The notes under the pieces were generated by a model. It saw only the letters and a program-made list of their open reading frames with translations, made no database searches and was not told the DNA's origin. Both the position numbers and the translations under genes were made by a program. From CAVWQV01 sp963757115 (lineage in GTDB: Bacteria; Pseudomonadota; Alphaproteobacteria; Acetobacterales; Acetobacteraceae), in contig CAVWQV010000007.1 of NCBI GenBank assembly GCA_963757115.1, positions 124,001-188,000 of the forward strand: a stretch of 64,000 nucleotides of DNA, in the 5' to 3' direction. Position 1 is the first letter of the stretch; every line of letters starts with the position of its first letter. Positions 1-9,203 of the stretch are shown here, piece by piece.

Positions 1-1623
1 CCAAGCTGGCTGACACTCCGAACTTTGCGGACATTCGCAGCAGCATTCCGGGCCGGACCGTGAAGGCGGAGGACGCGCCGACGATCTTCGTCAGCACCAA
101 GCCCGCCGAGATCATCGTCACGAACGGCCCTCCGGCATTCGAGCGGATCCCCGGCACGGCGCTGGAGCGGGTCAAGAACACCGACGCGACTTTGTTCCGA
201 TACGGCGGCAATGGACATTACTACGTGCTGTTCTCGGGGCGTTGGTTCTCGGCGGCATCGCTGGATGGGCCGTGGGCGTTCGCAACACCGGAACTGCCCG
301 ACGATTTCGCTCGCATTCCTCCGGAGGGATCAGCGGGGGGTGTGCTGCCGTCGGTGCCGGGGACCGCGCAGGCGCAGCAAGCCGTGCTGCAGGCGCAGAT
401 CCCGCGTCAGGCGACGTTGCAGCGGGCGACCGCCAAGCTCGATGTCGTCTACGTGGGAGAGCCCGACTTCAAGCCGATCCCCGGCACCAGCGTCCGCTAT
501 GCGGTGAACACCACCTTTGAGGTCCTGGAGATCGGCGGCAAGTATTTCGCGTGCTACCAGGGCGCCTGGTTTGTCGCGCCGACGCCGAAAGGGCCGTGGG
601 CGCTGGCCGAAAGCGTGCCGCGAGGCGGCCTACGCCATCCCGCCGAGCAGCCCGATGTACAACGTCACGTTCGTCAAGCCGTACGCCGCGACGCCGACCG
701 CCGTGACCTACGGCTACACCGCCGGCTACCTGATGGGCTTCGTCACCGCCGGCGTGCTGGTCTACGGCACCGGCTACTATTACCCGCCGGTGGTGATAGC
801 GGGCCCGGTTCCCGCCTATCTGCCGTATCCGTATTCCTACGCCGGGCGCGCGTACTACAACCCCGCCACCGGGGCCTATGCGCGCGGAGGCGTGGTGTAC
901 GGGCCGTATGGCGGCGTCGCCCGGGCCGGAGCAGCCTACAACCCGTATACCGGCGCCTACGCCAGGGGAGCCGCCGTCTACGGACCCTATGGCGGGGCGG
1001 GCGCGTGGTCGGCTTACAATCCGACAACGGGCGGCTATGCGCGCGGCAGCGCGGTGTGGGGTCCGAACGGGGGCACGGCGAATGCGAGCTTCTACAACCC
1101 CCGTTACGGCACCTCCGGCAGCACCACGCAGAATGCCAATCCGTACGGGCGCTGGGGATCGAGCGTCGTTTCCGGCCCCAACAAGACCGTGAACACCGCG
1201 AGTGCGAGCAACAGCCGCGGAACGGTGGGCGGATTTCAGTCGAGCACCGGCGCGGCGGGTGCGGGCGTACACGGAGCGCACGGCAACAACGCCGGCGTGG
1301 TGAAGACACCGGGGGGCGACGTCTACGCCGGCCATAACGGCCATGTGTATCAGCATTCCAGCAGCGGCTGGTCGAGCTGGAACAATGGCAGCTGGCAGTC
1401 GGTCCACCCGTCCACCACGACGCAAAGCGGCTCCAATAACTATCGTCGAGGCGGGTCCCAGCAAACCAGCCTCGGCGCAAGCCAGGGAGCCAACGGCGCG
1501 GACTTTCATCAGCTTGACCAGGACCGCTTCGCGCGTCAGCAGGGAGCGATGCAACAGCGGCAAACGGGCGGGGGCCGGTTCGGTGGCCAAGGCTTCCAGC
1601 GCGGCGGTTTCCGGCGGGGCTGA
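1..1623 (+). CDS. Repeat-rich secreted/surface protein, C-terminal part (5'-truncated, one frameshift)
   Basis: The reading frame is already open at the window edge, so this is the C-terminal part of a larger protein. The first half has two similar modules that each end in 'WF.A....GPWA' (near bases 240-280 and 565-605). A glycine/tyrosine-rich tail then carries imperfect repeats of about 25 residues with the pattern 'YNP.TG.YARG..VYGPYGG' (bases 850-1110). The frame changes near base 625: the text up to 'GPWALAESVP' continues as 'AYAIPPSSPMYNVTF' one frame later, which needs one inserted base. The architecture resembles large alphaproteobacterial proteins annotated as carbohydrate-binding family V/XII; that match is from memory. 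The function is unknown. An extracellular or envelope location is inferred from the composition. Confidence 0.6.
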
Positions 1624-1638
1624 GCCGATGACGCCGGG

Positions 1639-2910
1639 ATGATTGCGAACGCCTCGCCGGAGGGCCTGGCGGTCGGTCACGCGCTGACCGCAAAGGCGCA
1701 CGAGTTGATCGCCGCCGGCGGCCTTCTGGGCTTGCTCAGCATCCTGGCCGGTCTCGTCTCACGCCGGTTCGGCGCGCCCGTGCTGCTGGTGTTTCTGGCG
1801 CTTGGGATGCTGGTCGGCGAGGACGGGCTCGGGGTCCCGTTCGACGATTTCTACGCCGCCTACCTGATCGGCAGCATTGCGCTTGCGATCATCCTGTTCG
1901 AGGGCGGGGTGAAGACCCGCATCCCGACACTCCGCCTCGCGTTCTGGCCCGCTTTCGTGCTGGCGACGGTCGGGGTGGCCGCCACCGCCGGCGTCATGGG
2001 CGGCTTTGTGCTGCTGATCGAACCATCGGTGCCGCTGGCGGGCGCGCTGCTCGCCGGCGCGGTTTCCGCACCGACCGACGCGGCTGCAGTGAGCACATTG
2101 CTTCGCCGCGCGCAGGTGGCGCTACCAGAGCGGGTCTCCGCGTTGCTGGAGGTCGAATCGGGCCTCAACGATCCGATGTCGGTGTTCCTGACGATCCTGC
2201 TGATCCACATGCTGGCCGAGCCCGGCTGGACGACGTTCGGCAACGCCGCACTGCTGTTCGGCCTCGAGATGCTCGGCGGGGCGGCATTCGGGTGTGCCGG
2301 TGGATGGTTGCTTTCGCTCATGCTCCGTCGGCTGCGGCTAGAGGCGGCGCTCGCCACGGTGCTGGTCCTGGCGGGCGCGCTGGCGCTGTTCGGCTTGGCG
2401 CAGAGCGCCGGTACGAGCGGCTTTCTGGCCATCTACATCGCCGCCCTGATTACGGGCGCGACCCGGCATGAGGCGAGGCACGAGGTCGAGACGTTTTTCG
2501 AAGGCATGGCTTGGCTGTCGCAGATCGTGCTGTTCCTCATGCTCGGCCTGTTGGTCACGCCGTCCCACCTCCTTGGCCAGCTCGTCGCGGGGGCAGGCGG
2601 CGCGCTCGTGCTGATCTTCGTTGCCCGCCCAGTCGCAGTGCTGCCCTGCCTCCTACCGTTCGGCTACGGGTGGCGGGAGATCGGCTTCGCGTCTTGGGTG
2701 GGACTGCGCGGCGCCGTGCCGATCTATCTCAGCATCCTTCCCGCGCTGGCAGACCCCACCCGCAACATCCGCCTGTTCGACGCTATTTTCGTGCTGGTGG
2801 TCGCCTCGCTCATGCTGCAGGGCTGGACCATCGCCCCGGCCGCTCGCCTGCTTGGCTTCGGTCGCGCGAGCGGCGCCGAAGTCAATGCGGGCGCGGCGGC
2901 TCGTAGCTAG
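1639..2910 (+). CDS. CPA1-family cation (K+ or Na+)/proton antiporter
   Basis: Integral membrane antiporter of 423 residues with about 12 hydrophobic segments, of the NhaP/CvrA type. It exchanges a monovalent cation for protons across the inner membrane. The core motif 'ESGLNDP' near residues 172-178 carries the ion-binding Asn-Asp pair of CPA1 exchangers, and 'LRGAVPIYL' near residue 357 is typical of the NhaP2/CvrA branch. NhaP2/CvrA proteins are usually about 570 residues with cytosolic TrkA_C and CorC domains after the membrane part. Those are missing here, and the gene ends cleanly with a short hydrophilic tail. The ATG lies 15 bases after the stop of the upstream gene. Ion preference cannot be read from the sequence. 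Confidence 0.85.
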   Translation: MIANASPEGLAVGHALTAKAHELIAAGGLLGLLSILAGLVSRRFGAPVLLVFLALGMLVGEDGLGVPFDDFYAAYLIGSIALAIILFEGGVKTRIPTLRLAFWPAFVLATVGVAATAGVMGGFVLLIEPSVPLAGALLAGAVSAPTDAAAVSTLLRRAQVALPERVSALLEVESGLNDPMSVFLTILLIHMLAEPGWTTFGNAALLFGLEMLGGAAFGCAGGWLLSLMLRRLRLEAALATVLVLAGALALFGLAQSAGTSGFLAIYIAALITGATRHEARHEVETFFEGMAWLSQIVLFLMLGLLVTPSHLLGQLVAGAGGALVLIFVARPVAVLPCLLPFGYGWREIGFASWVGLRGAVPIYLSILPALADPTRNIRLFDAIFVLVVASLMLQGWTIAPAARLLGFGRASGAEVNAGAAARS

Positions 2911-3064
2911 TTGCCGGGCTGGAACACCGGGATCGAGCCGGGGAGCCCAGCCCCAACGTAACAGCAGCCTCAGGAACTCGGGGGCGGAGCCGGCGATTGC
3001 TTTTCACCCGAGCAACAGGCGCACATGACAGCAACGCGCGCCGGCTCTGGGTCGGAGGTCGCGC

Positions 3065-4462
3065 GTGCCCGATACGGAACAAGATAGCCGTCATCTTTCT
3101 GCTCCGGACGACACGGAGCTTCTCCGCCTCCTGTTCGAGAGCGCGACGGACTTCGCGATCTTCACGACGGACCCGAATGGGATCACGACAAGCTGGAACC
3201 CGGGGGCCGAGCGCCTGCTCGGCTTTGCCGAACAAGAAATCGTCGGCCGCTCGGCGGATGTGATGTTCCCGCCTGAAGAGGGCGGGGCAAGCGGGGCGGC
3301 GGAGGAGCGGCGGACCGCGCTCGCTCACGGCCGCGCCGAGGACGAGCGCTGGCAGATGCGCAAGGACGGCACGCGCTTCTGGGCGTCCGGCCTGCTCATG
3401 CCTCTCACCGATCCAAGCCGCGGCTTCGTCAAAATCCTGCGCGATCGCACGGCCCAACATCGCGCCGACGAGCGGCTGCAGGAAAGCGAGGAGTTATTCC
3501 GCGTTCTCGCTACCAGCATCCCGCAGCTCGTGTTCCGCTCGAAGCCGGCCGGCGCGAGGACGTGGCCCAGCCCCCAATGGTGCGTGTTCACCGGCTTGTC
3601 CTTCGCCGACAGCCTCGGGCTGGGCTGGCTCGAGGCCATCCATCCCGATGATCGCGAGGCGACGCTCGCCGCCTGGAACGAGGCGCAGGCCAAGGGCGAG
3701 TACTACGTCGAGCACCGCATCCGACGCTCAAAGCACGGCGGCGGCGGCTTCCGCTGGCACCAGACCCGCGCGGTGCCGCTCGAAGGCGGTGCCAACTCGC
3801 CCGAGTGGGTCGGCACCTCGGCCGATATCCACGACCTGCGGACCTTGCAGGACCAGCAGAAAGTGCTGCTCGCCGAACTGCAGCACCGAACCCGCAATCT
3901 CCTGGCAGTCGTGCAGTCGCTCGCCCGCCAAAGGCTGCGCAGCAGCACGTCGGTCGAGGAGTTCGCGGAGGAGTTCGAGAGCCGGTTGCGAGCGTTAAGC
4001 CGCGTGCAAAGCCTGCTGGCCCCAACCGACCATCAAACGATCGACATACAGGAACTCGTCGAGGCCGAGCTGCAAGCGCACGGCGACGCCGGGCATGATC
4101 CCAGGAGCATCCTGGTGAACGGCCCACCCATGTCGCTTGCTGCCACTTCGGCGCAAGCCCTGGCCCTCGCGCTTCACGAGCTGGCGACGAATGCGGTCAA
4201 GTATGGCGCGCTGGGCCAGCCCGGGGCCAGGCTCGCAGTGGCTTGGGGCATCGAGGGGCACGGCGCGACGCGGTGCGCCCGGCTTGAGTGGCGGGAGAGC
4301 GGCGTTGCGATGCCCGAAGGCGGGCCGAAGCGAATGGGCTACGGCTGCGAACTCATCACGCGCGCGCTTCCGTACCAGCTCGGCGCAGAGACCAACCTCG
4401 AGTTCGGCCCGGACGGCGTGCGCTGCCGGATCATGGTGCCCCTGACCACGAACTCCGGATGA
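3065..4462 (+). CDS. PAS-PAS HWE-family sensor histidine kinase
   Basis: Soluble 465-residue sensor kinase. Two PAS domains (about residues 15-130 and 140-255) are followed by an HWE transmitter. The phospho-acceptor His is about residue 274 in 'ELQHRTRNLLAVVQSLARQ'. The N-box is 'ALHELATNAVKYGAL', and the WxE element is 'LEWRESG'. Together these define the HWE/HisKA_2 class common in alphaproteobacteria. There are no membrane segments, so the signal is probably cytosolic (light, redox or a small ligand). No response-regulator gene is adjacent, so its partner lies elsewhere. The start used is a GTG at 3065, which gives an N-terminus flowing directly into the first PAS domain. Confidence 0.85.
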   Translation: MPDTEQDSRHLSAPDDTELLRLLFESATDFAIFTTDPNGITTSWNPGAERLLGFAEQEIVGRSADVMFPPEEGGASGAAEERRTALAHGRAEDERWQMRKDGTRFWASGLLMPLTDPSRGFVKILRDRTAQHRADERLQESEELFRVLATSIPQLVFRSKPAGARTWPSPQWCVFTGLSFADSLGLGWLEAIHPDDREATLAAWNEAQAKGEYYVEHRIRRSKHGGGGFRWHQTRAVPLEGGANSPEWVGTSADIHDLRTLQDQQKVLLAELQHRTRNLLAVVQSLARQRLRSSTSVEEFAEEFESRLRALSRVQSLLAPTDHQTIDIQELVEAELQAHGDAGHDPRSILVNGPPMSLAATSAQALALALHELATNAVKYGALGQPGARLAVAWGIEGHGATRCARLEWRESGVAMPEGGPKRMGYGCELITRALPYQLGAETNLEFGPDGVRCRIMVPLTTNSG

Positions 4463-4620
4463 CGACGGACACCCGTGACATCGACACTGGGCCGCCTGCT
4501 GAGCGAGATTTCGCGCGAGGGACCGGAAAATCAGGTCCGGCAACGGCATCCGGCACCGCCCGTTTAAGAGGCCGTTAGCCAACCCCGTGCATCCTCCCCG
4601 TGCAATACGGAACAGGACGG

Positions 4621-5538
4621 ATGCCGACGAGCGCCGACATCTCGGTGGTAGTACAAGGACCGGTGCGCCACCGAACGGACCGTGGCGGCTACGCCACGCG
4701 GGAAGTGCTGGCCTCGATCCGCGCCCATCTCCCGGGGGCCGAGATCATCCTTTCCACGTGGGAGGATGAGGACGTCGAGGAGCTCGAGCCGGACCACCTG
4801 GTGCTCAGCCCGGACCCGGGCCCACTCGAGCAGGCCTGGTTCCGGGTCAACAACGTCAACCGCATGGTCCGCTCCACGGCGAGAGGGCTTGCCGCCGCGA
4901 CGCGCTCGCTGGCGATCAAGACGCGCACGGACACGTTGCTGGCGTCGGACGGCATGGTGCGCCTGCCGCTCGCGCCGCCGGACGATCCCGCGCTGGGTCT
5001 GACGGCACGCATCCAGGTCGCCTCCCTCGGCACCAAGAACCCGCTCACCACCGGCTTCCAATACCACCCGTCCGACCTCGTCCAGTTCGGCACTACGCAG
5101 GACTTGCGCAAACTCTGGTCCGCGCCCCCAGCCACGCTTGACGACGTGTTCCATCCGCCTTGCCTTACCGGCCGCTTCGTCGGACCGCGCCTTTCGCCCG
5201 AGCAGTATGTGTGCGTGCGCTTCCTCGCCGCCGCGGGCGTGGACGCCGTTATCGAATCGGTCGAGGATCTGCGCTTCGCGCCGTTCGAAACCTCCATGCG
5301 GTGCCTGCTTGCCGCGTTCGACACGTTTGACGAACGGGCAGCGGGCGTACTGCTGCCGCCGCGGATGCACGCGATCATTCCCCCCTACGAATGCATCAGC
5401 GAGGCCGGGATGGCGTCTTTGCGCGCTTACTGGCAGGCCGAGCCGAACGCCGCCGCCTCGCTCCACCAGACCATGCAGGACAATCTGGCAGCGCTGCGCC
5501 GCGACCGGGAAGCCGCCGGCTTCCGGGCGTTTGCATGA
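4621..5538 (+). CDS. WavE-family lipopolysaccharide/surface glycan synthesis protein
   Basis: About 305 residues. The N-terminus 'ISVVVQGPV' followed by 'SIRAHLPGAEIILSTWE' matches the WavE family, known from Vibrio cholerae LPS core clusters. The fold is glycosyltransferase-like, and 'KTRTDTLL' (near residue 100) resembles the sugar-nucleotide-binding DxD region. The exact sugar or acceptor is unknown. I chose the ATG at 4621; a GTG at 4600 would add seven residues. The stop overlaps the next start (ATGA at 5535), so translation is probably coupled with the phosphodiesterase, HAD and nucleotidyltransferase genes downstream. Confidence 0.75.
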   Translation: MPTSADISVVVQGPVRHRTDRGGYATREVLASIRAHLPGAEIILSTWEDEDVEELEPDHLVLSPDPGPLEQAWFRVNNVNRMVRSTARGLAAATRSLAIKTRTDTLLASDGMVRLPLAPPDDPALGLTARIQVASLGTKNPLTTGFQYHPSDLVQFGTTQDLRKLWSAPPATLDDVFHPPCLTGRFVGPRLSPEQYVCVRFLAAAGVDAVIESVEDLRFAPFETSMRCLLAAFDTFDERAAGVLLPPRMHAIIPPYECISEAGMASLRAYWQAEPNAAASLHQTMQDNLAALRRDREAAGFRAFA

Positions 5539-6323
5539 AGTTCCTGGCCCATCGCGGTTTCTGGCGCGAGCCCGCCGAGATGAACACGGAAGGGGCTTTC
5601 CGGCGCGCGTTCGCGTGCGGCTTCGGGCTTGAGACGGATGTGCGCGACCGGGACGGAACGCTCGTCGTGTCGCACGACCCGCCGGCCGCGAGCGCGCCCG
5701 CGCTCGACCGGCTGTTGGACCCGCGTTCGGTACCGCCCGGCACCGCGATCGCCGTCAACGTCAAGGCTGACGGTCTCGCTGCCGCCTTTGCGCCCTGGTT
5801 CGACCGCACCCGCGAGCTTGACGTGTTCTTTTTCGACATGTCGGCGCCCGAGCAGCGCCGCTACGCGGGTCTCCCCTGCTTCGCCAGGCAAAGCGACATC
5901 GAACCGGAGCCGATCCTGCTCGCGGAAGCCGCGGGCGTCTGGCTCGATGCGTTCGCCGACGATTGGTGGACCGCCGATCTCGTCGCGGCACATCTGCGGG
6001 CTTCACGCCGGGTCGCGATCGTGTCGCCCGAGTTGCACGGGCGCGACCCGCTCGCGCGATGGCGCGCGATCCGGGATGCACGCTGGAAGCAGAGCGACGA
6101 CGTCCTGCTCTGCACCGATCACCCCGACGCCGCGAAGGCCGTGATTTCATGCTTGACGCTCTCGCGCCACCGATCGCCGCAGTGGTGTTCGACATGGACG
6201 GCGTGCTCGTCGACGCGCGCGACTGGCACTATGACGCGCTTAACCTCGCCTTGGCCGAGCATGGCCACGCCATCGGCCGCGCCGAGCACCTCGCCCGCTT
6301 CGACGGGCTGCCGACGCGGGTGA
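5535..6323 (+). CDS. Glycerophosphodiester phosphodiesterase-like protein (probable 3' frameshift)
   Basis: The N-terminus carries the GDPD signature: 'LAHRGFW' with His6 and Arg7, then 'ETDVRDRDGTLVVSHDPP' with metal/catalytic Glu33, Asp35 and His47. Family members hydrolyse phosphodiesters. In polysaccharide clusters they may act on phospho-linked glycans (inference). Real homology seems to end near 'DHPDAAKAVIS' (about 6148). The open frame then runs another 175 bases inside the next gene as meaningless sequence. A single inserted base near 6140-6150 would explain this: restoring the frame puts a TGA right at the HAD start. The protein would then be about 205 residues with a short overlap. 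It starts in ATGA overlap with the WavE gene. Confidence 0.7.
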   Translation: MKFLAHRGFWREPAEMNTEGAFRRAFACGFGLETDVRDRDGTLVVSHDPPAASAPALDRLLDPRSVPPGTAIAVNVKADGLAAAFAPWFDRTRELDVFFFDMSAPEQRRYAGLPCFARQSDIEPEPILLAEAAGVWLDAFADDWWTADLVAAHLRASRRVAIVSPELHGRDPLARWRAIRDARWKQSDDVLLCTDHPDAAKAVISCLTLSRHRSPQWCSTWTACSSTRATGTMTRLTSPWPSMATPSAAPSTSPASTGCRRG

Positions 6324-6796
6324 AGCTGGCGATCCTTACCGCCGAGCGAGGCCTTTGCCCCGGCCTCCATCCAATGATCTCCGCGTCGAAGCAGGCGCAT
6401 CTCGGCGGCATCGCCGCGCAGCGCTGCCGGCCGGTGCTTCACGTCCGCGCCGCCGTTCAGGGATTGCGCGCGGCCGGCTATTGTCTCGCCGTCGCTTCCA
6501 ATGCCACGCGGAGCAACGTGGACCTGCTGCTGCGGCGAAGCGGGCTCCGCTCCTTGTTCCATGTCGTGCTTTCGGCCGAAGACGTGCCGATGCCTAAGCC
6601 CGACCCGGCGATCTATATCGAGGCGATGCGCCAGCTCCGGGTGGACCCGGCGGAGACGCTCATCGTCGAGGACAGCGAGGTCGGGGTTACCGCCGCTACT
6701 GCCTCGGGTGCTTGGCTGTTGCGGGTCAATTCCCCCGATGACGTGCGGCCCGCGTTGTTCGCCGGGTGGCTCGGCGCCGAGCGGGCCGCAGCGTGA
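6149..6796 (+). CDS. HAD-superfamily phosphatase/phosphoglucomutase-like (subclass IA)
   Basis: A 215-residue HAD hydrolase with all four motifs. Motif I is 'FDMDGVLVD' (nucleophile Asp15, acid/base Asp17). Motif II is the Ser in 'VASNATRSN'. Motif III is the Lys in 'MPKPDPAIY', and motif IV is 'IVEDSEVGV'. A helical cap lies between motifs I and II, as in beta-phosphoglucomutase and sugar phosphatases. Between a phosphodiesterase and a sugar nucleotidyltransferase, it probably dephosphorylates or isomerises a sugar phosphate for surface glycan assembly (inference). The ATG at 6149 places motif I at the usual distance from the N-terminus. Confidence 0.8.
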   Translation: MLDALAPPIAAVVFDMDGVLVDARDWHYDALNLALAEHGHAIGRAEHLARFDGLPTRVKLAILTAERGLCPGLHPMISASKQAHLGGIAAQRCRPVLHVRAAVQGLRAAGYCLAVASNATRSNVDLLLRRSGLRSLFHVVLSAEDVPMPKPDPAIYIEAMRQLRVDPAETLIVEDSEVGVTAATASGAWLLRVNSPDDVRPALFAGWLGAERAAA

Positions 6797-6827
6797 ACCC
6801 GGTCGAGCGCGACCGAGCGCCCCTGCC

Positions 6828-7595
6828 GTGCTGACCATCGTGATCCCCATGGCGGGCGACGGCCGGCGCTTCGCCGAAGCGGGATTTAGGGTGCCGAAGC
6901 CGCTGGTTCCCGTGCACGGGATGCCGATGATCGAGCTCGTGGTGCGCAACCTGCGGCCGCACCAGCCGCACCGGCTCGTGTTCATCTGCAAGCAGGAGCA
7001 CGTGCGCGCTTACGGGCTGGCCGACGTGCTCGCTGAGCTCTCCCCTGGGTGCGCGGTCCGCACGGTTGCCGCGACCACGGATGGAGCGGCCTGCACCGTG
7101 CTCGAGGCGGCCGACCTGATCGACCAGACCGGCCCGCTCATCGTGGCCAACTGCGACCAGTTCGTCCAAGCCGACATGACCGCCTTCGTGAAGGAGCTTG
7201 GCGCGCTTGACGGACTGATCATGACCATGCGCGCCGTCGACCCGAAATGGTCATTCGCGGCGTGCGGTCCGGACGGCCTCGTCACCCGGATCGCCGAGAA
7301 GGAGGTGATCTCCGATATCGCGACCGTCGGCGTCTACGGCTTTGCGCGAGGCGACGCGTTCTGCGCCGCCGCTCGCCGGATGATCGCGGCCGGCCGGCGC
7401 GTGCGCGGGGAGTTCTATCTCGCCCCTGTGTACAACGAGATGATTGCGGACGGCTCCCGCGTCGGCACGTTCGACGTGGGCGCCATCGGCGACGGGATGG
7501 ACGGGCTCGGCACGCCCGAGGATCTGGCCCGCTTCCTGGCCGATCCGGCGTCGGTGGCGAAAGTGGACGCGCTGCGGCCCGCCCTCGTGGGTTGA
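6828..7595 (+). CDS. Sugar nucleotidyltransferase (NTP_transferase family)
   Basis: A 255-residue enzyme that probably activates a sugar phosphate as a nucleotide sugar. The GTG start at 6828 leads directly into the family's N-terminal signature: 'TIVIPMAGDGRRF' (nucleotide-binding glycine-rich loop) and 'PKPLVPV' with the conserved Lys. 'IVANCDQFV' supplies the metal-binding Asp. The fold is glucose-1-phosphate thymidylyl/uridylyltransferase-like, but substrate and nucleotide cannot be assigned. Similar HAD plus nucleotidyltransferase pairs occur in capsule loci. It is the last gene of the four-gene glycan module; tgt follows after 39 bases. Confidence 0.8.
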   Translation: MLTIVIPMAGDGRRFAEAGFRVPKPLVPVHGMPMIELVVRNLRPHQPHRLVFICKQEHVRAYGLADVLAELSPGCAVRTVAATTDGAACTVLEAADLIDQTGPLIVANCDQFVQADMTAFVKELGALDGLIMTMRAVDPKWSFAACGPDGLVTRIAEKEVISDIATVGVYGFARGDAFCAAARRMIAAGRRVRGEFYLAPVYNEMIADGSRVGTFDVGAIGDGMDGLGTPEDLARFLADPASVAKVDALRPALVG

Positions 7596-7634
7596 CCCTC
7601 ACGCCGGCGGGGCCGGCGCGCTAAAAGCCCACGC

Positions 7635-8751
7635 GTGAGCCTCGCCTTCACCCTCCTCGCAACCGACGGCGCCGCGCGCGCCGGCCGGCTACAGACCGCG
7701 CACGGGCCGATCGACACCCCGGTGTTCATGCCGGTCGGCACCGCGGGCACGGTGAAGGCGATGACCGCCGACGCGGTGCGCGCGACGGCGCGCGTCGTGG
7801 TGCTCGGCAACACCTACCACCTCATGCTGCGCCCCGGCGCCGAGCGGGTGGCTGAGCTCGGCGGACTGCACCGGTTCATGGACTGGCCCGGCCCGATCCT
7901 GACGGACAGCGGCGGCTTCCAGGTCATGTCGCTCGCCAGTCTGCGCAGCTGGACGCATGACGGCGTGACGTTCCGTTCGCACCTCGACGGCTCGGCGCAC
8001 CGTCTGACGCCCGCGCGCTCGATCGAGATCCAGCACCTGCTCGACGCGACGATCACCATGGCGTTCGACGAATGCACGCCCTTCCCCGCCACGCGAGCGA
8101 CGGCGGGCGCTTCGCTGGACCTCACGCAGCGCTGGGCGGCGCGCTCCAAGGAGGCGTTTGTGCCGCGCGCCGGCTACGGGCTGTTCGGCATCGTCCAGGG
8201 CAGCACCTTCCCCGACCTTCGCGCCGCCGGCGCGGCGGCGCTGCGCGCGATCGGCTTCGACGGCTACGCGCTCGGCGGCCTCGCCGTGGGCGAAGGCCAG
8301 GCGGCCATGTTCGGAGCGCTCGAGGCACCGTGCCGCACCTGCCGCGGACAGGCCGCGCTACCTCATGGGCGTCGGCACGCCGGACGATCTGCTCGGCGCC
8401 GTGGCACGCGGGGTCGACATGTTCGACTGCGTGATCCCGACGCGCGGTGGCCGCACCGCGCGGGCCTTCACGTCCTGGGGTGTGGCCAACCTGCGCAATG
8501 CCCGCTTCGCGGCCGACGACACCCCCTCGACCCCTTATGCCGCTGCCCCGCCTGCACGCGGCACGGGCGCGCCTATCTGCACCATCTGTTCCGCGCCGGC
8601 GAGATGCTCGGCCCGATGCTGCTGACCTGGCATAACCTCCAATACTTCCAGGAGTTGATGCGAGGGATGCGGGCGGCCATCGCCGAAGGTCGCCTTCGCG
8701 CCCATATGGACGCGGTGCGCGCCGGTTGGGGCGCGCCGAGGACGCGGCATG
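7635..8751 (+). pseudogene. tgt: Queuine tRNA-ribosyltransferase, interrupted by several indels
   Basis: Tgt exchanges guanine-34 for a queuine precursor in tRNAs with GUN anticodons. The first 230 residues are intact and include 'LTDSGGFQVMS' with the catalytic region Asp. The frame then breaks near 8320 and 8355, is restored for 'RPRYLMGVGTPDDLLGAV' and 'MFDCVIPTRGGRTA' (second catalytic Asp), breaks again near 8540, and returns for the zinc site 'CRCPACTRHGRAYLHHL'. Another shift near 8730 is needed to reach the stop at 8750-8751, which overlaps the queF ATG. All family blocks are present in order, so the gene was recently functional or is functional and misread. The start is GTG at 7635. 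Confidence 0.8.
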
Positions 8752-9203
8752 ACGGAGACCAGCCGCCTGACCCAGCTCGGCCGCACGGTCGAGCAGCCGA
8801 CGCATCCCGACGAGGCGCGGCTCGAGCGCGTGCCGAGCCCCGCAAGGGCCGGCATTACGTGGTCCGCTTCACGCCCCGAGTTCACCTCGCTTTGCCCGAT
8901 CACCGGCCAGCCGGATTTCGCGCACATCGTGCTCGACTACATCCCGCGTGACTGGATCGTGGAGAGCAAGTCGCTCAAGCTGTTCCTCAAAGCTTCCGCA
9001 ATCACGGCGCGTTCCACGAGGCCTGCACCATGCAGATCGCCGAGCGACTGGTGCAGCTGCTGGAGCCTGTGTGGCTGCGCATCGGCGCCTATTGGTATCC
9101 GCGCGGCGGCATGCCGATCGACGTGTTCTGGCAGACCGGCGCGCCGCCGGAGGGCGCCTGGATCCCGCCGCAGGAAGTGTCGCCCTACCGTGGCCGCGGT
9201 TGA
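8749..9203 (+). pseudogene. queF: NADPH-dependent 7-cyano-7-deazaguanine reductase (frameshifted)
   Basis: QueF reduces preQ0 to preQ1 in queuosine biosynthesis. This is the short, type I form of about 150 residues. The active-site Cys lies in 'EFTSLCPITGQPDFAH', with the general-acid Asp in the same segment. 'IVESKSLKLFLK' is the family substrate-binding stretch. The remainder ('FRNHGAFHEACTMQIAE', 'GAYWYPRGGMPIDVFWQ') continues one frame away after a missing A in the A-run near 8990. Two compensating indels near 8838 and 8876 garble 'RKGRHYVVRFTP'. The ATG overlaps the tgt stop, and the TGA at 9201 overlaps the probable TTG start of queG, so the operon joints are preserved. Confidence 0.8.
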
